NCBI RefSeq assembly: GCF_021390175.1
Contig: NZ_CP090004.1
Coordinates: forward strand, 4,021,001-4,085,000
Length of the DNA stretch: 64,000 nt
DNA from: Flagellimonas sp. HMM57
GTDB lineage: Bacteria > Bacteroidota > Bacteroidia > Flavobacteriales > Flavobacteriaceae
Direction: 5' to 3'
Shown here: positions 1 through 9,434 of the stretch, one piece after another
How the letters are laid out: every line of letters begins with the position of its first letter
Position numbering within the stretch: position 1 is the stretch's first letter
Made by a program: the position numbers and the translations under genes
The notes under the pieces: generated by a model
The model's database searches: none
Told to the model about the DNA's origin: nothing
The model's input: the letters and a program-made list of their open reading frames with translations, nothing else

Positions 1-1314
1 TTCATTCTTAGGGGCTGAATAAATTCTAGAGTTAATCTTGGATTGTTGACTACTGAGGCTATTGACTTGTAGACTCAAATTATTGGTCATGCTATTTAAA
101 CTGGATTGCATGTTCCGTTTCAAACCGGATAATTGCTGGTCTAAATTGACAATTATGGGGTTCTTTTCGTTGGCGTTTTTTAAAAGCCGTTTTCTTTCAG
201 CAACCAATTCGTTGTAGCGAGCTGTTGTATTGGCAATGGACGGGTCGGACAGCCCTATATTGGATGGTAATATTTCATAGCCATCTTGGTTGTCGACAAT
301 ATCCTTCATAGAAGAAGCAATATTCAATTGCAATGTAGAGTTCTGTAATTCTTGATTTGTGGCAACACCAACATTTAAATTTATGTTGGCTTCAGAAGCA
401 ATGTCCGTTATTCCCCTACCTGTCTTAAAGTCCTCGGCACTCTGGTCAACAGACGATAAGTTGGAATAAATACTGGTTATCCGGTCATTGATAAATTCCG
501 AAGTTCTATCAGCAACTTCTTTCTTATCCGCTATGGTATTCTTATTGTAAACCGTTATTAAACTGTTTATAACATCTTGTGCTTTTTTTTGAATAGGGTC
601 TTCTAGATAAAGTGATACAATATTTGAGGATTTATCGGTAGGGACTATACTAATAGTGCTACGATAAAACTCTGCTACCGACTCCACCCTATTTATTATT
701 ACCTGATACTTTTTACCCTTTAATCCAGCTAAATTATCACCATTTGTAGGTAATAAAACAATATCCCCTACCGGCGTGGCAATATTTTGCCCAAAAGCAT
801 ATTCTTTTTCTGGAGCTTCTTCGTCAGTGGCAAAACCAAACTTCGTTGAATCTGTGATACTAATAAAAAAGTCCGTGTAGGAATTATAAACAACGGAATC
901 CGGCTCTATAAAATTTATCTTAAAAGGTGCGGTGCCGTAGAGTTCAGAATCTAGTATATTCCCACGTGCTATGATATTTATATTAAGTCCTAAATCTTTG
1001 ACAATTTGTATAAAATTAGATCTAGACTTCATCACCTCTATTTCATCTTGAACGAGACTACTATTACCACCAGAAAAAACTTCCAAATCTTGAAAAACAC
1101 CAAGTTCAGAACTTGAATTTCTATCGTCAAGTATTATAATTTTTCCTTGGGCGGCATACTCTGAAGGCGTATATCTTAAATATACATAAGCTAAGGATAG
1201 GGCAAAAATTGCTGAAAGGGCAAACCACTTCCAATTTCTTGTGTATGTTTTTACAAAGCTGTTTAAGTCAAAGCCTTCAGAAGAAGGTACCTTTGTTTCT
1301 GAGTTTACTATCAC
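1..1314 (-). CDS. wzc: Wzc-type polysaccharide co-polymerase / tyrosine autokinase (N-terminal part, runs off window)
   Basis: The reading frame is open from a GTG at 1314 to the window edge (438 codons) and continues outside. A short cytoplasmic N-terminus is followed by a membrane segment at about residues 28-46 (WKWFALSAIFALSLAYVYL), then a Wzz-type periplasmic domain and a long coiled-coil stretch. This is the layout of the Bacteroidetes Wzc/exopolysaccharide tyrosine kinases, which control chain length and export of capsule or EPS; the second membrane segment and kinase domain would lie beyond base 1. It starts 15 bases after the Wza-like gene, as expected for a wza-wzc pair. No in-frame ATG lies near the start, so GTG is chosen. 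The kinase half is not visible, so catalytic competence is unknown. Confidence 0.85.
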   Translation of the reverse strand, partial: MIVNSETKVPSSEGFDLNSFVKTYTRNWKWFALSAIFALSLAYVYLRYTPSEYAAQGKIIILDDRNSSSELGVFQDLEVFSGGNSSLVQDEIEVMKSRSNFIQIVKDLGLNINIIARGNILDSELYGTAPFKINFIEPDSVVYNSYTDFFISITDSTKFGFATDEEAPEKEYAFGQNIATPVGDIVLLPTNGDNLAGLKGKKYQVIINRVESVAEFYRSTISIVPTDKSSNIVSLYLEDPIQKKAQDVINSLITVYNKNTIADKKEVADRTSEFINDRITSIYSNLSSVDQSAEDFKTGRGITDIASEANINLNVGVATNQELQNSTLQLNIASSMKDIVDNQDGYEILPSNIGLSDPSIANTTARYNELVAERKRLLKNANEKNPIIVNLDQQLSGLKRNMQSSLNSMTNNLSLQVNSLSSQQSKINSRIYSAPKNE

Positions 1315-1329
1315 AATAGCACCTATTAG

Positions 1330-2127
1330 TTATCTATTAGCGGTCACGATAAGAGTAGCAGCACCCAATACCAAACCTACAAGAGACAAGGTTATCGTAA
1401 GGCCTGCTGTGGAGGCAGAAGCATCTACGGCCGCCTTGTTAGGTTCCACATAAACTACATCGTTTTGTGTCAAATAATACACAGGGGACTTCATTGCTTC
1501 CTTGCTCGTCAAATCTATTCTGTTATACACTTTCGTTCCATCAAAATCCCTTATGACCAGTATATTTTTTCGCATACCCCTAATATTAAGATCCCCGGCT
1601 AGACCTAACGCTTCCAATATAGTGATTTGCTCTCCGATTACCGGATACGTGCCCGGTCTGTTTACCTCACCTAAAATCGTTACCGTAAAATTCAAGATTC
1701 TAATGTTTATAATGGGATCTTTAAGATAATCGGACAATAAACTCCTTAGTTTTACCCGAAGATCTTCTTGCGAAAGTCCTTCCACTTTTACTTTTCCCAA
1801 CACTGGAAAATCAATATTGCCATCTTTATCCACCAAATAGCTAACTTGTGACCCTCCACCACCGGCATTGTTATTCGCTCCTACATCATCTGAAACTCCA
1901 ACAACCAGATTAAAAGGAGCACTTGCTTCAGGATTTAAGGTGGATACGTGTATACTTATCAAGTCATCTACCTTAAAAGTAGGTGAAAAATTGTTGTCAT
2001 TAATCAGGGTTTCAAAGTTGGTGGCATCCTGAAAATAAACAATGTCCTGTTTAGAAGCACAGGAAGACAAAAGTAACGTTGTTATTATTACAGAGAAAAA
2101 CCAAAAATTACTACTTTTCTTATACAT
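1330..2127 (-). CDS. wza: Wza-type polysaccharide export lipoprotein
   Basis: This 265-residue protein has a lipoprotein signal peptide with lipobox LLSSC at about residues 19-23, then a polysaccharide export domain (motif FKVDDLISI near residue 50) and an SLBB-type domain (VTILGEVNRPGTYPV, about residues 148-162). The last 30 residues are hydrophobic, as in the short Bacteroidetes Wza homologues. Wza proteins form the outer-membrane channel through which capsule or EPS leaves, working with Wzc, encoded 15 bases downstream. Upstream, 25 bases separate it from the CapD-like gene, so 5220-to-1 is probably one transcript. Confidence 0.9.
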   Translation of the reverse strand: MYKKSSNFWFFSVIITTLLLSSCASKQDIVYFQDATNFETLINDNNFSPTFKVDDLISIHVSTLNPEASAPFNLVVGVSDDVGANNNAGGGGSQVSYLVDKDGNIDFPVLGKVKVEGLSQEDLRVKLRSLLSDYLKDPIINIRILNFTVTILGEVNRPGTYPVIGEQITILEALGLAGDLNIRGMRKNILVIRDFDGTKVYNRIDLTSKEAMKSPVYYLTQNDVVYVEPNKAAVDASASTAGLTITLSLVGLVLGAATLIVTANR

Positions 2128-2152
2128 GTATTTAGTTTAATGCTTAGGGTTA

Positions 2153-4090
2153 TTAAGGATGTAAAATTTCATCATTCTGACGTTTATGAACGACTTTTAC
2201 CTTTTTATCCGCATCTAATTTACAAAGCTCAGAATTGTTAGATATGTATTCTGGAACAATTTTCTTCATCAAGGGAACAGTATTTTCCTTAAAAAACATA
2301 TTTGCAACGCAAAGTTCATCTATAAAGGATTGCACTTCTGTATAGTTCAATTCCCTTACCTTGCTTATCATTATTTTTTTATGATAGGTCGGTAAGGTGT
2401 TTTCTCCATTCGCCAACAATTCTTCATATAATTTTTCACCAGGTCGTAATCCCGTAATCTTTATATCGATATCCTCGGGATAGCGAAGTCCGGACAATTT
2501 AATCATATTTTTGGCAAGATTGAAAATCTTTACGGATTCTCCCATATCAAACAAAAAGATTTCTCCACCGTCGCCCATGGCCCCAGCTTCTAAAACCAAT
2601 TGTGAAGCTTCTGGAATGGTCATAAAAAATCGAGTAACGTTTTTGTCGGTCACTGTCAACGGTCCTCCTTTATCAATTTGTTTTTTGAATAATGGAATTA
2701 CAGAACCGTTGGAACCAAGAACATTTCCAAAGCGAGTGGTAATAAATTTGGTTTTACCTTTTTGTTGCATACAACTAATGTACATTTCGGCAATACGTTT
2801 GGTTGCTCCCATTACATTGGTAGGGTTGACTGCTTTGTCTGTTGAGACAAATACAAACTTATCCACATTATAGTTTGCGGACAAATCGGCTAAGGCCTTG
2901 GTCCCGGCAACATTTATTTTTATCGCTTCATAAGAATTGTATTCCATCAATGGAACATGCTTATAGGCCGCAGCATGAAATACTATATTAGGGAGATGTT
3001 CCTGAAAAATATGGTTCATCCTATTTTTGTCTCTGATGTCCCCTACAATAGCTATAAAATTATGGTGTCCGTTTTGTTTGAGTTCTTGTTGTAGATCGTA
3101 AAGTGCAGATTCAGCTTGATCAACAATAATCAAAGATTTATAATTGTATTTACATATTTGCCTAACGAGTTCACTACCTATAGACCCGGCACCACCACTG
3201 ACCAAAATTACTTTATCCTTAAGTTCAGTAGGTATTTTGGAGTTGTCTATATTTATAGGTGCCCTGTCCAATAAGTCTTCGATCTGCACTTGTTTGATTT
3301 GAGAAATTTTTAATTCCCCATTAATCCAATCTTCTACAGGAGGTACGATTTTCACCAAAACTGGAAAATCCACTAAACTTTCTACCAGTTCCCTCAACTT
3401 TTTATGGTCGATGTTCTGGATTGAAAAAATAACCTCAGAAATATCCTTATCCAGTATAAAGTCCTTTGTAAGCACTTGGCTACCAAAAACTTTTACTCCG
3501 TTAATGTTCTTTCCAACTTTTTGTTTGTTACTGTCCACATAGCCTACCACTTTAACTGTGCTCCTCGTATGGTTTGTTAGAGCGTTGTGGGTAAGTATTC
3601 CTGACTCACCTGCACCATAGATAATAACATTCTTGGAGGATTTGAAATTATTTATAAAACCATAATAGAGACTTTTGAATAAGTATCTTGATGCAGTTAA
3701 CGCGACAAAACTTATTAAACTGTGTATTATAATTATAGATAGCGGAATAGTAAAGTCATCTACAATGTTCATCTGCCTGTTTACGATTACCGTGAAAATG
3801 GATAGGACACTCGATAAACAAATCGCATTGAATAGATTGTATACATCCTTAACACCGGTATGGCGAACCACTCCTTTGTAAGAACCGGTTATAAGAAAAG
3901 AAAGGAATGCCGCAACCAATACGAACGGTAGTTGAACAAACAACTTATTTACATCAAAATTGAGTGTTAAGTTAAATCGTATAAAGTAGGATAGCATAAA
4001 GGCAATGCCCACAACAAAAAGATCAATGCCCAATACCATCCATTTAGATGAATATCGAAAAATGGTTTTGGTTAAGTATTTTTCTATCAT
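2153..4090 (-). CDS. Membrane-bound nucleotide-sugar 4,6-dehydratase (CapD/PglF/WbpM family)
   Basis: The protein has 645 residues, the usual full length of the PglF/WbpM class. About four membrane helices occupy residues 18-140. They are followed by a CoA-binding-like Rossmann domain (GAGESG, 159-164) and a second NAD-binding Rossmann domain (GGAGSIG, 299-305). The catalytic loop reads STDKA (416-420), with MGATK (427-431) in place of the classical YxxxK, the hallmark of this family. Such enzymes convert UDP-GlcNAc to the 4-keto-6-deoxy sugar at the inner membrane. The aminotransferase gene immediately upstream overlaps it by 4 bases, which suggests the product is a 4-amino-4,6-dideoxy sugar. 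The exact sugar substrate is inferred, not seen. Confidence 0.9.
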   Translation of the reverse strand: MIEKYLTKTIFRYSSKWMVLGIDLFVVGIAFMLSYFIRFNLTLNFDVNKLFVQLPFVLVAAFLSFLITGSYKGVVRHTGVKDVYNLFNAICLSSVLSIFTVIVNRQMNIVDDFTIPLSIIIIHSLISFVALTASRYLFKSLYYGFINNFKSSKNVIIYGAGESGILTHNALTNHTRSTVKVVGYVDSNKQKVGKNINGVKVFGSQVLTKDFILDKDISEVIFSIQNIDHKKLRELVESLVDFPVLVKIVPPVEDWINGELKISQIKQVQIEDLLDRAPINIDNSKIPTELKDKVILVSGGAGSIGSELVRQICKYNYKSLIIVDQAESALYDLQQELKQNGHHNFIAIVGDIRDKNRMNHIFQEHLPNIVFHAAAYKHVPLMEYNSYEAIKINVAGTKALADLSANYNVDKFVFVSTDKAVNPTNVMGATKRIAEMYISCMQQKGKTKFITTRFGNVLGSNGSVIPLFKKQIDKGGPLTVTDKNVTRFFMTIPEASQLVLEAGAMGDGGEIFLFDMGESVKIFNLAKNMIKLSGLRYPEDIDIKITGLRPGEKLYEELLANGENTLPTYHKKIMISKVRELNYTEVQSFIDELCVANMFFKENTVPLMKKIVPEYISNNSELCKLDADKKVKVVHKRQNDEILHP

Positions 4091-5220
4091 TGTAAAGATT
4101 TTTTGATTAGATGTACTACTCTTTCTAAATCTTCGATACTTAGATTAGAACCACTTGGTAGACATAATCCTCGTTCGAACAATTTTTCTGAAGTACCATT
4201 TATAAAATTTGGGGAATTTTTAAAAACAGGTTGCATATGAAGAGGTTTCCAAAGTGGTCGTGACTCTATATCTTCTTCCAATAAGTTTAGGCGTATGCTT
4301 TCTCTTGCCTCATACGAAGGAGTTAAAATGCAGCTAAGCCATCTGTTGGAAAAAAAACCACTTGGTTCCTCCAAAAATTCTATTTCTGATAAATGACTTA
4401 AGCCATCTTTATAAAAATCAAAATTACGCCGTCGTGCTTTTACACGATTATCAAGGACCTCCATTTGTCCGCATCCTATCCCAGCTAAAACATTACTCAT
4501 TCTGTAATTATAGCCTACTTCGGAATGTTGGTAATGGGGCGCATCATCTCTCGCTTGGGTTGCTAAGTAAATTGCTTTTTTCTTTATGTCCTCATCTTTA
4601 GTCAGTAGTGCTCCACCACCAGAAGTTGTGATGATTTTATTTCCGTTAAAGGACAAAATCCCAATATCTCCGAAACTACCACACTTATCACCTTTATAAG
4701 TACTTCCCAGAGCTTCAGCACTATCCTCAACGATCGGAATTTCGTATTTATCTGCAATTTCAGCTATTTCCTTCACCATATAAGGCATTCCATACAAGTG
4801 CACTGCAATAATAGCTTTAGGTTTTTTCCCAAAATTAATTCGGTCAATAATAGCTTTTTCCAATAATTCTGGGGACATGTTCCAGGTATGCATTTCACTA
4901 TCAATGAATACAGGAGTCGCCCCTAAATAAAGAATAGGATTTGCTGATGCAGAAAATGTAAAGCTTTGGCATAGCACTTCATCACCTTGTGATACACCAA
5001 GTAATTCCAAGGCTAAATGAATTGCTGCCGTTCCTGAACTTAGAGCTGCTACATGCACAGAGCCACTTACATAATCACCAATAACTTTCTCAAAACGATT
5101 TACAAAAGGACCCAAAGGGGCAATCCAATTGGTATCAAATGCCTCTTTTACATATAATTGTTCGTTTTCACCCATGTGAGGAGATGAAAGCCATATTCTT
5201 TGATGAGTAGAGATTTTCAA
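4087..5220 (-). CDS. DegT/DnrJ/EryC1-family sugar aminotransferase (PglE-like)
   Basis: A 377-residue PLP-dependent aminotransferase. SSGTAAI (61-67) fits the PLP phosphate-binding loop, EDSAEALG (165-172) the ring-binding Asp, and K195 in SFNGNKIITT is the expected Schiff-base lysine. The family transfers an amino group from glutamate to the C4 keto group of UDP-4-keto-6-deoxy sugars. Its stop overlaps the start of the dehydratase gene by 4 bases, so the two steps look translationally coupled. The only start that keeps the conserved N-terminus RIWLSSPHMG is a TTG at 5220: no in-frame ATG occurs before the upstream stop, and the next Met is residue 16. No PglD-type N-acetyltransferase lies beside it. 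Confidence 0.9.
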   Translation of the reverse strand: MKISTHQRIWLSSPHMGENEQLYVKEAFDTNWIAPLGPFVNRFEKVIGDYVSGSVHVAALSSGTAAIHLALELLGVSQGDEVLCQSFTFSASANPILYLGATPVFIDSEMHTWNMSPELLEKAIIDRINFGKKPKAIIAVHLYGMPYMVKEIAEIADKYEIPIVEDSAEALGSTYKGDKCGSFGDIGILSFNGNKIITTSGGGALLTKDEDIKKKAIYLATQARDDAPHYQHSEVGYNYRMSNVLAGIGCGQMEVLDNRVKARRRNFDFYKDGLSHLSEIEFLEEPSGFFSNRWLSCILTPSYEARESIRLNLLEEDIESRPLWKPLHMQPVFKNSPNFINGTSEKLFERGLCLPSGSNLSIEDLERVVHLIKKSLQ

Positions 5221-5735
5221 TTTGGAGTTATTTATGTATGTAAATTAATCTATTTTGATTGGACTTAAGCATAGTTAAAATGATTTATCAATTAAAAAAC
5301 TCAACAGTCCATTTTGGTTCATGACAATTCACAGCGTGAAATTAACTTTAATATTATCTGTGAAATGTATAATTCGCTCAATGCATTAAATAATCGGTCA
5401 ACTGTTCTGCATATCTTCTTTTGTCTAAAAATAGAGCTGTTGATTATTTCAATTATTAACTATTGTTAGCTGTTCAATTATTCAAAGAGAGGCCCACATA
5501 ATATAATGCAATTAAAATATTGATTTTCAATACTATATATAAACTTTAAGCACACAAAAAGGTCATGCTTTAATCATTCAAGACTATTGTATTATAATAC
5601 CAGGTTTAAGCATAACTCTTAAACCATTTTTTGTCACGTATCCCATAAATTTCAAACAATGATTAAAATCAAGAATACAATTCTATATTTTTGCCCAATC
5701 TTTGCCAATTTTCAAAGGACACAAAAACTCAAAAT
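5221..5735. other. Divergent intergenic region, 515 bp, no gene seen
   Basis: This AT-rich stretch separates the minus-strand Wzc/Wza/CapD/aminotransferase operon from the plus-strand nucleotide-sugar operon. I see no convincing coding region, tRNA or strong hairpin. Near its right end is a Bacteroidetes-type -7 box reading rightward (5686-5693). The leftward promoter for the aminotransferase operon must also lie here, but I could not pick a clear one. It is a natural place for control of the whole locus. Confidence 0.6.
5686..5693 (+). promoter_or_regulatory. Candidate -7 box of the epimerase operon
   Basis: TATTTTTG matches the Bacteroidetes -7 consensus TAnnTTTG and is followed by C. It ends 42 bases before the ATG at 5736, so a start of transcription near 5700 would leave a leader of about 35 bases. 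No clean TTG -33 box is seen at the usual spacing. Because the box overlaps a TTG at 5691, it argues against translation starting there. Confidence 0.5.
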
Positions 5736-6752
5736 ATGAAGGTATTAGTTACCGGTGCTGCAGGATTTATTGGTTTTTTCGTAGCAAAAAGTTTAATCGA
5801 CAAAGGGCATAAGGTGATAGGCTTGGATTGTATAAACGATTACTATGACCCCAACCTTAAATATGCACGACTAAAAGAGTTAGGTATTGATCAGCTCAAA
5901 GCAGAAAAATTCAACACCATAAGTAAAAGTGTCATTTTTGGTGATTCGTTCAAGTTCATACGCTTGCACTTGGAAGATAGATCTGAGCTACCAAAGCTTT
6001 TTGAATCTGAAAAGTTTGATGTCGTGTGTAATTTGGCCGCCCAAGCAGGTGTGCGGTACAGTCTCGAAAATCCAGAGGCTTATATTGACAGTAATATAGT
6101 AGGCTTTTTAAATATTTTGGAATGTGTACGAAACTATGGTGTTAAGCACTTGGTATATGCAAGCAGCTCCAGCGTATATGGCCTTAACAAGAAGGTTCCA
6201 TTTGAAACCACTGATAATGTCGATAACCCCATAAGTCTGTATGCTGCAACCAAAAAGAGTAATGAACTTATGGCCCATACGTACAGCCACCTCTATGGAT
6301 TTAATTCTACCGGGTTACGCTTTTTTACAGTTTATGGACCTTGGGGACGACCAGACATGGCCATGTTTCTGTTTACTGATGCTATTTTAAACAATAACCC
6401 CATAAAAGTCTTTAATGAAGGAAATATGGAAAGGGACTTTACCTACATCGATGATATTACTGAGGGAGTGGTTAGAATAATAGAGAATCGTGTTGTGAAT
6501 AGGCCTAACTATAAGGTGTACAATATTGGCAATAATAATTCCGTAAAGCTTTTGGATTTCATTGCCGGCATAGAAGACGAGCTTGGAGTAAAGGCAAAAA
6601 AACAACTATTGCCCATGCAACCTGGCGATGTAGAAAAAACCTGGGCCAATGTTGATGAATTGGTACATGATTATGACTACCGCCCAAACACTCCAATTTC
6701 AAAAGGGGTTAAAGCATTTATAGCGTGGTACCGTTCTTATTACTCTCTTTAA
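5736..6752 (+). CDS. UDP-glucuronate 4-epimerase (NAD-dependent epimerase family)
   Basis: A 338-residue extended SDR. The NAD-binding motif GAAGFIG is at residues 7-13, SSSSVYG at 143-149 carries the catalytic Ser region, and the pair Y169/K173 (YAATK) completes the active site. Overall sequence (LEDRSELPKLF, LRFFTVYGPWGRPDMA) is that of the CapI/LspL/GAE group, which interconverts UDP-GlcA and UDP-GalA. UDP-glucose dehydrogenase, which makes UDP-GlcA, is the next gene, so the two form a uronic-acid supply. The ATG at 5736 is preferred to an in-frame TTG at 5691, because the motif MKVLVTGAAGFIG begins there and the likely -7 box overlaps the TTG. A close relative such as UDP-GlcNAc epimerase is less likely. 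Confidence 0.88.
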   Translation: MKVLVTGAAGFIGFFVAKSLIDKGHKVIGLDCINDYYDPNLKYARLKELGIDQLKAEKFNTISKSVIFGDSFKFIRLHLEDRSELPKLFESEKFDVVCNLAAQAGVRYSLENPEAYIDSNIVGFLNILECVRNYGVKHLVYASSSSVYGLNKKVPFETTDNVDNPISLYAATKKSNELMAHTYSHLYGFNSTGLRFFTVYGPWGRPDMAMFLFTDAILNNNPIKVFNEGNMERDFTYIDDITEGVVRIIENRVVNRPNYKVYNIGNNNSVKLLDFIAGIEDELGVKAKKQLLPMQPGDVEKTWANVDELVHDYDYRPNTPISKGVKAFIAWYRSYYSL

Positions 6753-6895
6753 GGCTACGAGAATTTATAGCAGAACATTCTTGATGTGTGCTGTCTTTTT
6801 CAGTAGAGCCTTTTAAAAGAAAAACACCATATAATTACAAAATAACAAGATGTTGGTTTTATCGGATTTTAACGAACTTGACATGAAATTTAGAT

Positions 6896-6923
6896 TTGTT
6901 TTGATAACTTTTATCCATCTTTG
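6896..6923 (+). promoter_or_regulatory. Possible promoter before UDP-glucose dehydrogenase
   Basis: TTG at 6896-6898 is followed 17 bases later by CATCTTTG (6916-6923), one mismatch from the Bacteroidetes -7 consensus TAnnTTTG. It lies 126 bases upstream of the ATG at 7049, in the 296-base gap after the epimerase gene. The gap suggests the dehydrogenase can be transcribed on its own. This is a pattern match only. Confidence 0.35.
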
Positions 6924-7048
6924 CGCCAGAAAACACAAGAAGAGTTTTATATTAAAAAATCTTGATTATTAAATGTATATATTCAGATTAGCAGTGTATC
7001 CATAGATACCTGAATATTTCTCAATCAACAAATTTAAAATAGACTAAA

Positions 7049-8377
7049 ATGAATTTAACAGTAATAGGCACGGGTTATGTTGGCCTTGTAAGCGGAACAT
7101 GTTTTGCGGAAATGGGCAATACCGTGACCTGTATAGATATTGATAAAACAAAAATTGAAAATCTTGAAAAAGGTATTATTCCAATCTATGAGCCAGGACT
7201 GGAACAGATGGTGAAACGTAATGTTGAAAACGATACGCTTCGTTTTAGTACCGACCTTTCCAAACATTTAGAAAAATGTGACATTGCCTTTATAGCTGTG
7301 GGCACACCAATGGGCGAAGATGGTTCCGCCGACCTCCAATATGTACTTCAAGTTGCAAAGGAAATTGGAGCAAATATGACACATTCCTTGATCATTGTGG
7401 ACAAATCCACAGTTCCCGTCGGTACTGCGGATAAGGTAAAACAAACCGTACAATCGCAACTTGATGCACGTAATGTTTCTATTCAATTTAGTGTTGTTTC
7501 CAATCCTGAATTTTTAAAAGAGGGAGATGCCATTAGCGATTTTATGAAGCCCGACCGCGTCGTTATCGGTGCAGATGATGATGAAGCCACTGAAAAAATG
7601 AGAACATTATATGCACCTTTTTTCAGAAGTAGCTCGGACAGGCTTATTACCATGGACGTGCGCTCAGCTGAAATGACCAAATACGTGGCCAATGCCATGT
7701 TGGCCACAAAAATTTCATTTATGAACGAAATTGCCAATATTTGTGAGCTTGTTGGGGCCGACGTCAATAAAGTAAGGATTGGAATTGGATCGGACAGTAG
7801 AATAGGATATAGTTTTATTTACCCAGGTAGTGGTTATGGAGGCTCATGTTTTCCCAAAGATGTAAAGGCCTTAAAAAAAACTGCAGAGGAAAATGGCTAT
7901 AATGCCAATTTAATAAAAGCTGTCGAAGATGTAAACGATAAGCAAAAACTGGTCATTGCCAACAAGGTTCTTCACAAATATGGAGAAAATCTTTCTGGAA
8001 AGACTTTTGCCATATGGGGATTGGCATTTAAGCCCGAAACCGATGATATGCGCGAAGCACCGGCAATCTACATTATAAAAGAATTAGTTAAAAGAGGTGC
8101 AAAGATTCAAGCGTACGACCCAAAAGCTATGGACGAAGCCCAACACTTTTACCTTAAAGACCTTAAAGGGGTCTCTTACCACGATTCTAAATATGATGTG
8201 TTACAGAATGCAGATGCCCTAATTTTATTAACAGAATGGAAGGAGTTTAGGTCTCCAGATTTTGAAGAATTGAAGAAACAACTCAGTGAACCTATAGTTT
8301 TTGATGGTAGAAATCAATACAACCATGCACGTATGATAAAAAATGGATTTGAATACTACCAAATCGGGAAAAGCTGA
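7049..8377 (+). CDS. ugd: UDP-glucose 6-dehydrogenase
   Basis: The enzyme oxidises UDP-glucose twice with NAD+ to UDP-glucuronate in the cytoplasm. Its 442 residues are the standard bacterial length. The N-terminal Rossmann motif is GTGYVG (7-12), the K211/N215 pair lies in the central helix ([10 protein letters not shown]), and the catalytic cysteine C267 sits in [10 protein letters not shown] (262-271). A C-terminal UDP-binding domain follows ([16 protein letters not shown]). Next to a UDP-GlcA 4-epimerase gene, it is the entry point for acidic sugars in this locus. Confidence 0.95.
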   Translation: MNLTVIGTGYVGLVSGTCFAEMGNTVTCIDIDKTKIENLEKGIIPIYEPGLEQMVKRNVENDTLRFSTDLSKHLEKCDIAFIAVGTPMGEDGSADLQYVLQVAKEIGANMTHSLIIVDKSTVPVGTADKVKQTVQSQLDARNVSIQFSVVSNPEFLKEGDAISDFMKPDRVVIGADDDEATEKMRTLYAPFFRSSSDRLITMDVRSAEMTKYVANAMLATKISFMNEIANICELVGADVNKVRIGIGSDSRIGYSFIYPGSGYGGSCFPKDVKALKKTAEENGYNANLIKAVEDVNDKQKLVIANKVLHKYGENLSGKTFAIWGLAFKPETDDMREAPAIYIIKELVKRGAKIQAYDPKAMDEAQHFYLKDLKGVSYHDSKYDVLQNADALILLTEWKEFRSPDFEELKKQLSEPIVFDGRNQYNHARMIKNGFEYYQIGKS

Positions 8378-8530
8378 GAATAGCTTTGATTATATTTAAA
8401 CTAATGTAATCGTAAAATACGGCTTTGTAATATTATAGTTATTTGAAGAAAAACATTCTTATGGTATTTTTTACGAAAGCTATTTTTTTGGATATGTGAC
8501 GGAAGCTTTATCTAATAATTTTGTTTTAGT

Positions 8531-9388
8531 ATGAAACATCATTTACCGGAAGATTTCATATTGGAGATCAGGCCCAGGCATAAGCTTTTTCATCTGAATG
8601 TTAAGGAAATATGGCAGTACAAAGATCTTTTGGTATTATTGGTTAGGAGAGATTTTGTTGCCATGTACAAACAGACCATCCTTGGCCCAATGTGGTTTAT
8701 TATACAACCTATAATAACTACGGCATTGTTCATGCTGGTCTTTGGTGGAATTGCAAAAATGAGTACGGATGGCATGCCACAGGCCGTGTTTTATTTGGCA
8801 GGTATTATAAGTTGGAATTATTTTTCAGAGGTTTTAGCAATTACATCTGAAACATTTATACAAAATGCTTACCTCTTTGGCAAAGTATATTTTCCTAGAA
8901 TTATTATTCCACTATCTGTGGTTTGCTCCAATTTCATTACTTTCTGTGTGCAACTTTTGTTGTTCCTAGTAGTATTTTGTTATTTCTTATTTTTCACAGA
9001 CGCACCATTACTCCCCAATAGCACACTGTTTCTACTTCCAGTTTTGCTTTTAATTACCGCTGGGCTTGGCTTGGGCTTGGGACTTTTGATTACAGCATTG
9101 ACTACAAAGTACAGGGATTTCACTTATCTCATAGGCTTTACCGTACAATTGGCAATGTATGCCACTCCCATCATCTATCCTACCAGTATCATAGAAGGTA
9201 AAATACGGTTACTTATCATGGCCAACCCCATGAGTTCCATAATAGAAGCATTTCGTTATGCGTTTCTGGGAGTTGGGGAATTTAGCTGGGGAGGTATCTT
9301 CTATAGCTTTTGCTGTATGCTTGTACTGTTAGGTCTTGGACTAATCATGTTCAATAGGGTAGAAAAAAATTTCATAGATACCGTTTAA
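8531..9388 (+). CDS. wzm: Wzm-type ABC transporter permease for polysaccharide export
   Basis: This 285-residue integral membrane protein belongs to the ABC-2 permease family. It opens with an amphipathic cytoplasmic segment (KEIWQYKDLLVLLVRRDF) and GPMWFIIQP, both typical of Wzm/TagG/KpsM proteins, followed by about six membrane helices. It works as a homodimer with the ATPase encoded 46 bases downstream to move undecaprenyl-linked glycan across the inner membrane. It begins a run of closely packed genes reaching 20783. A Wzx flippase in the same operon means this locus has two kinds of exporter. Confidence 0.92.
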   Translation: MKHHLPEDFILEIRPRHKLFHLNVKEIWQYKDLLVLLVRRDFVAMYKQTILGPMWFIIQPIITTALFMLVFGGIAKMSTDGMPQAVFYLAGIISWNYFSEVLAITSETFIQNAYLFGKVYFPRIIIPLSVVCSNFITFCVQLLLFLVVFCYFLFFTDAPLLPNSTLFLLPVLLLITAGLGLGLGLLITALTTKYRDFTYLIGFTVQLAMYATPIIYPTSIIEGKIRLLIMANPMSSIIEAFRYAFLGVGEFSWGGIFYSFCCMLVLLGLGLIMFNRVEKNFIDTV

Positions 9389-9434
9389 TTGCATAATACT
9401 GAACTCGATACTTAAAATAGACTAGAAAAAAAAC

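Noticed and set aside
5691..5735. TTG start that would lengthen the epimerase by 15 residues
   Set aside because: The nucleotide-binding motif begins at the ATG at 5736, and the likely -7 box overlaps the TTG.
6750..6834. Possible terminator after the epimerase (AAGGCT with AGCCTT)
   Set aside because: The arms are short, have a bulge and are separated by a loop of about 40 bases, too weak to claim.
8368..8390. Six-base-pair hairpin (AAAGCT/AGCTTT) at the end of ugd
   Set aside because: The stem is short and no clear U-tract follows; it may be chance.
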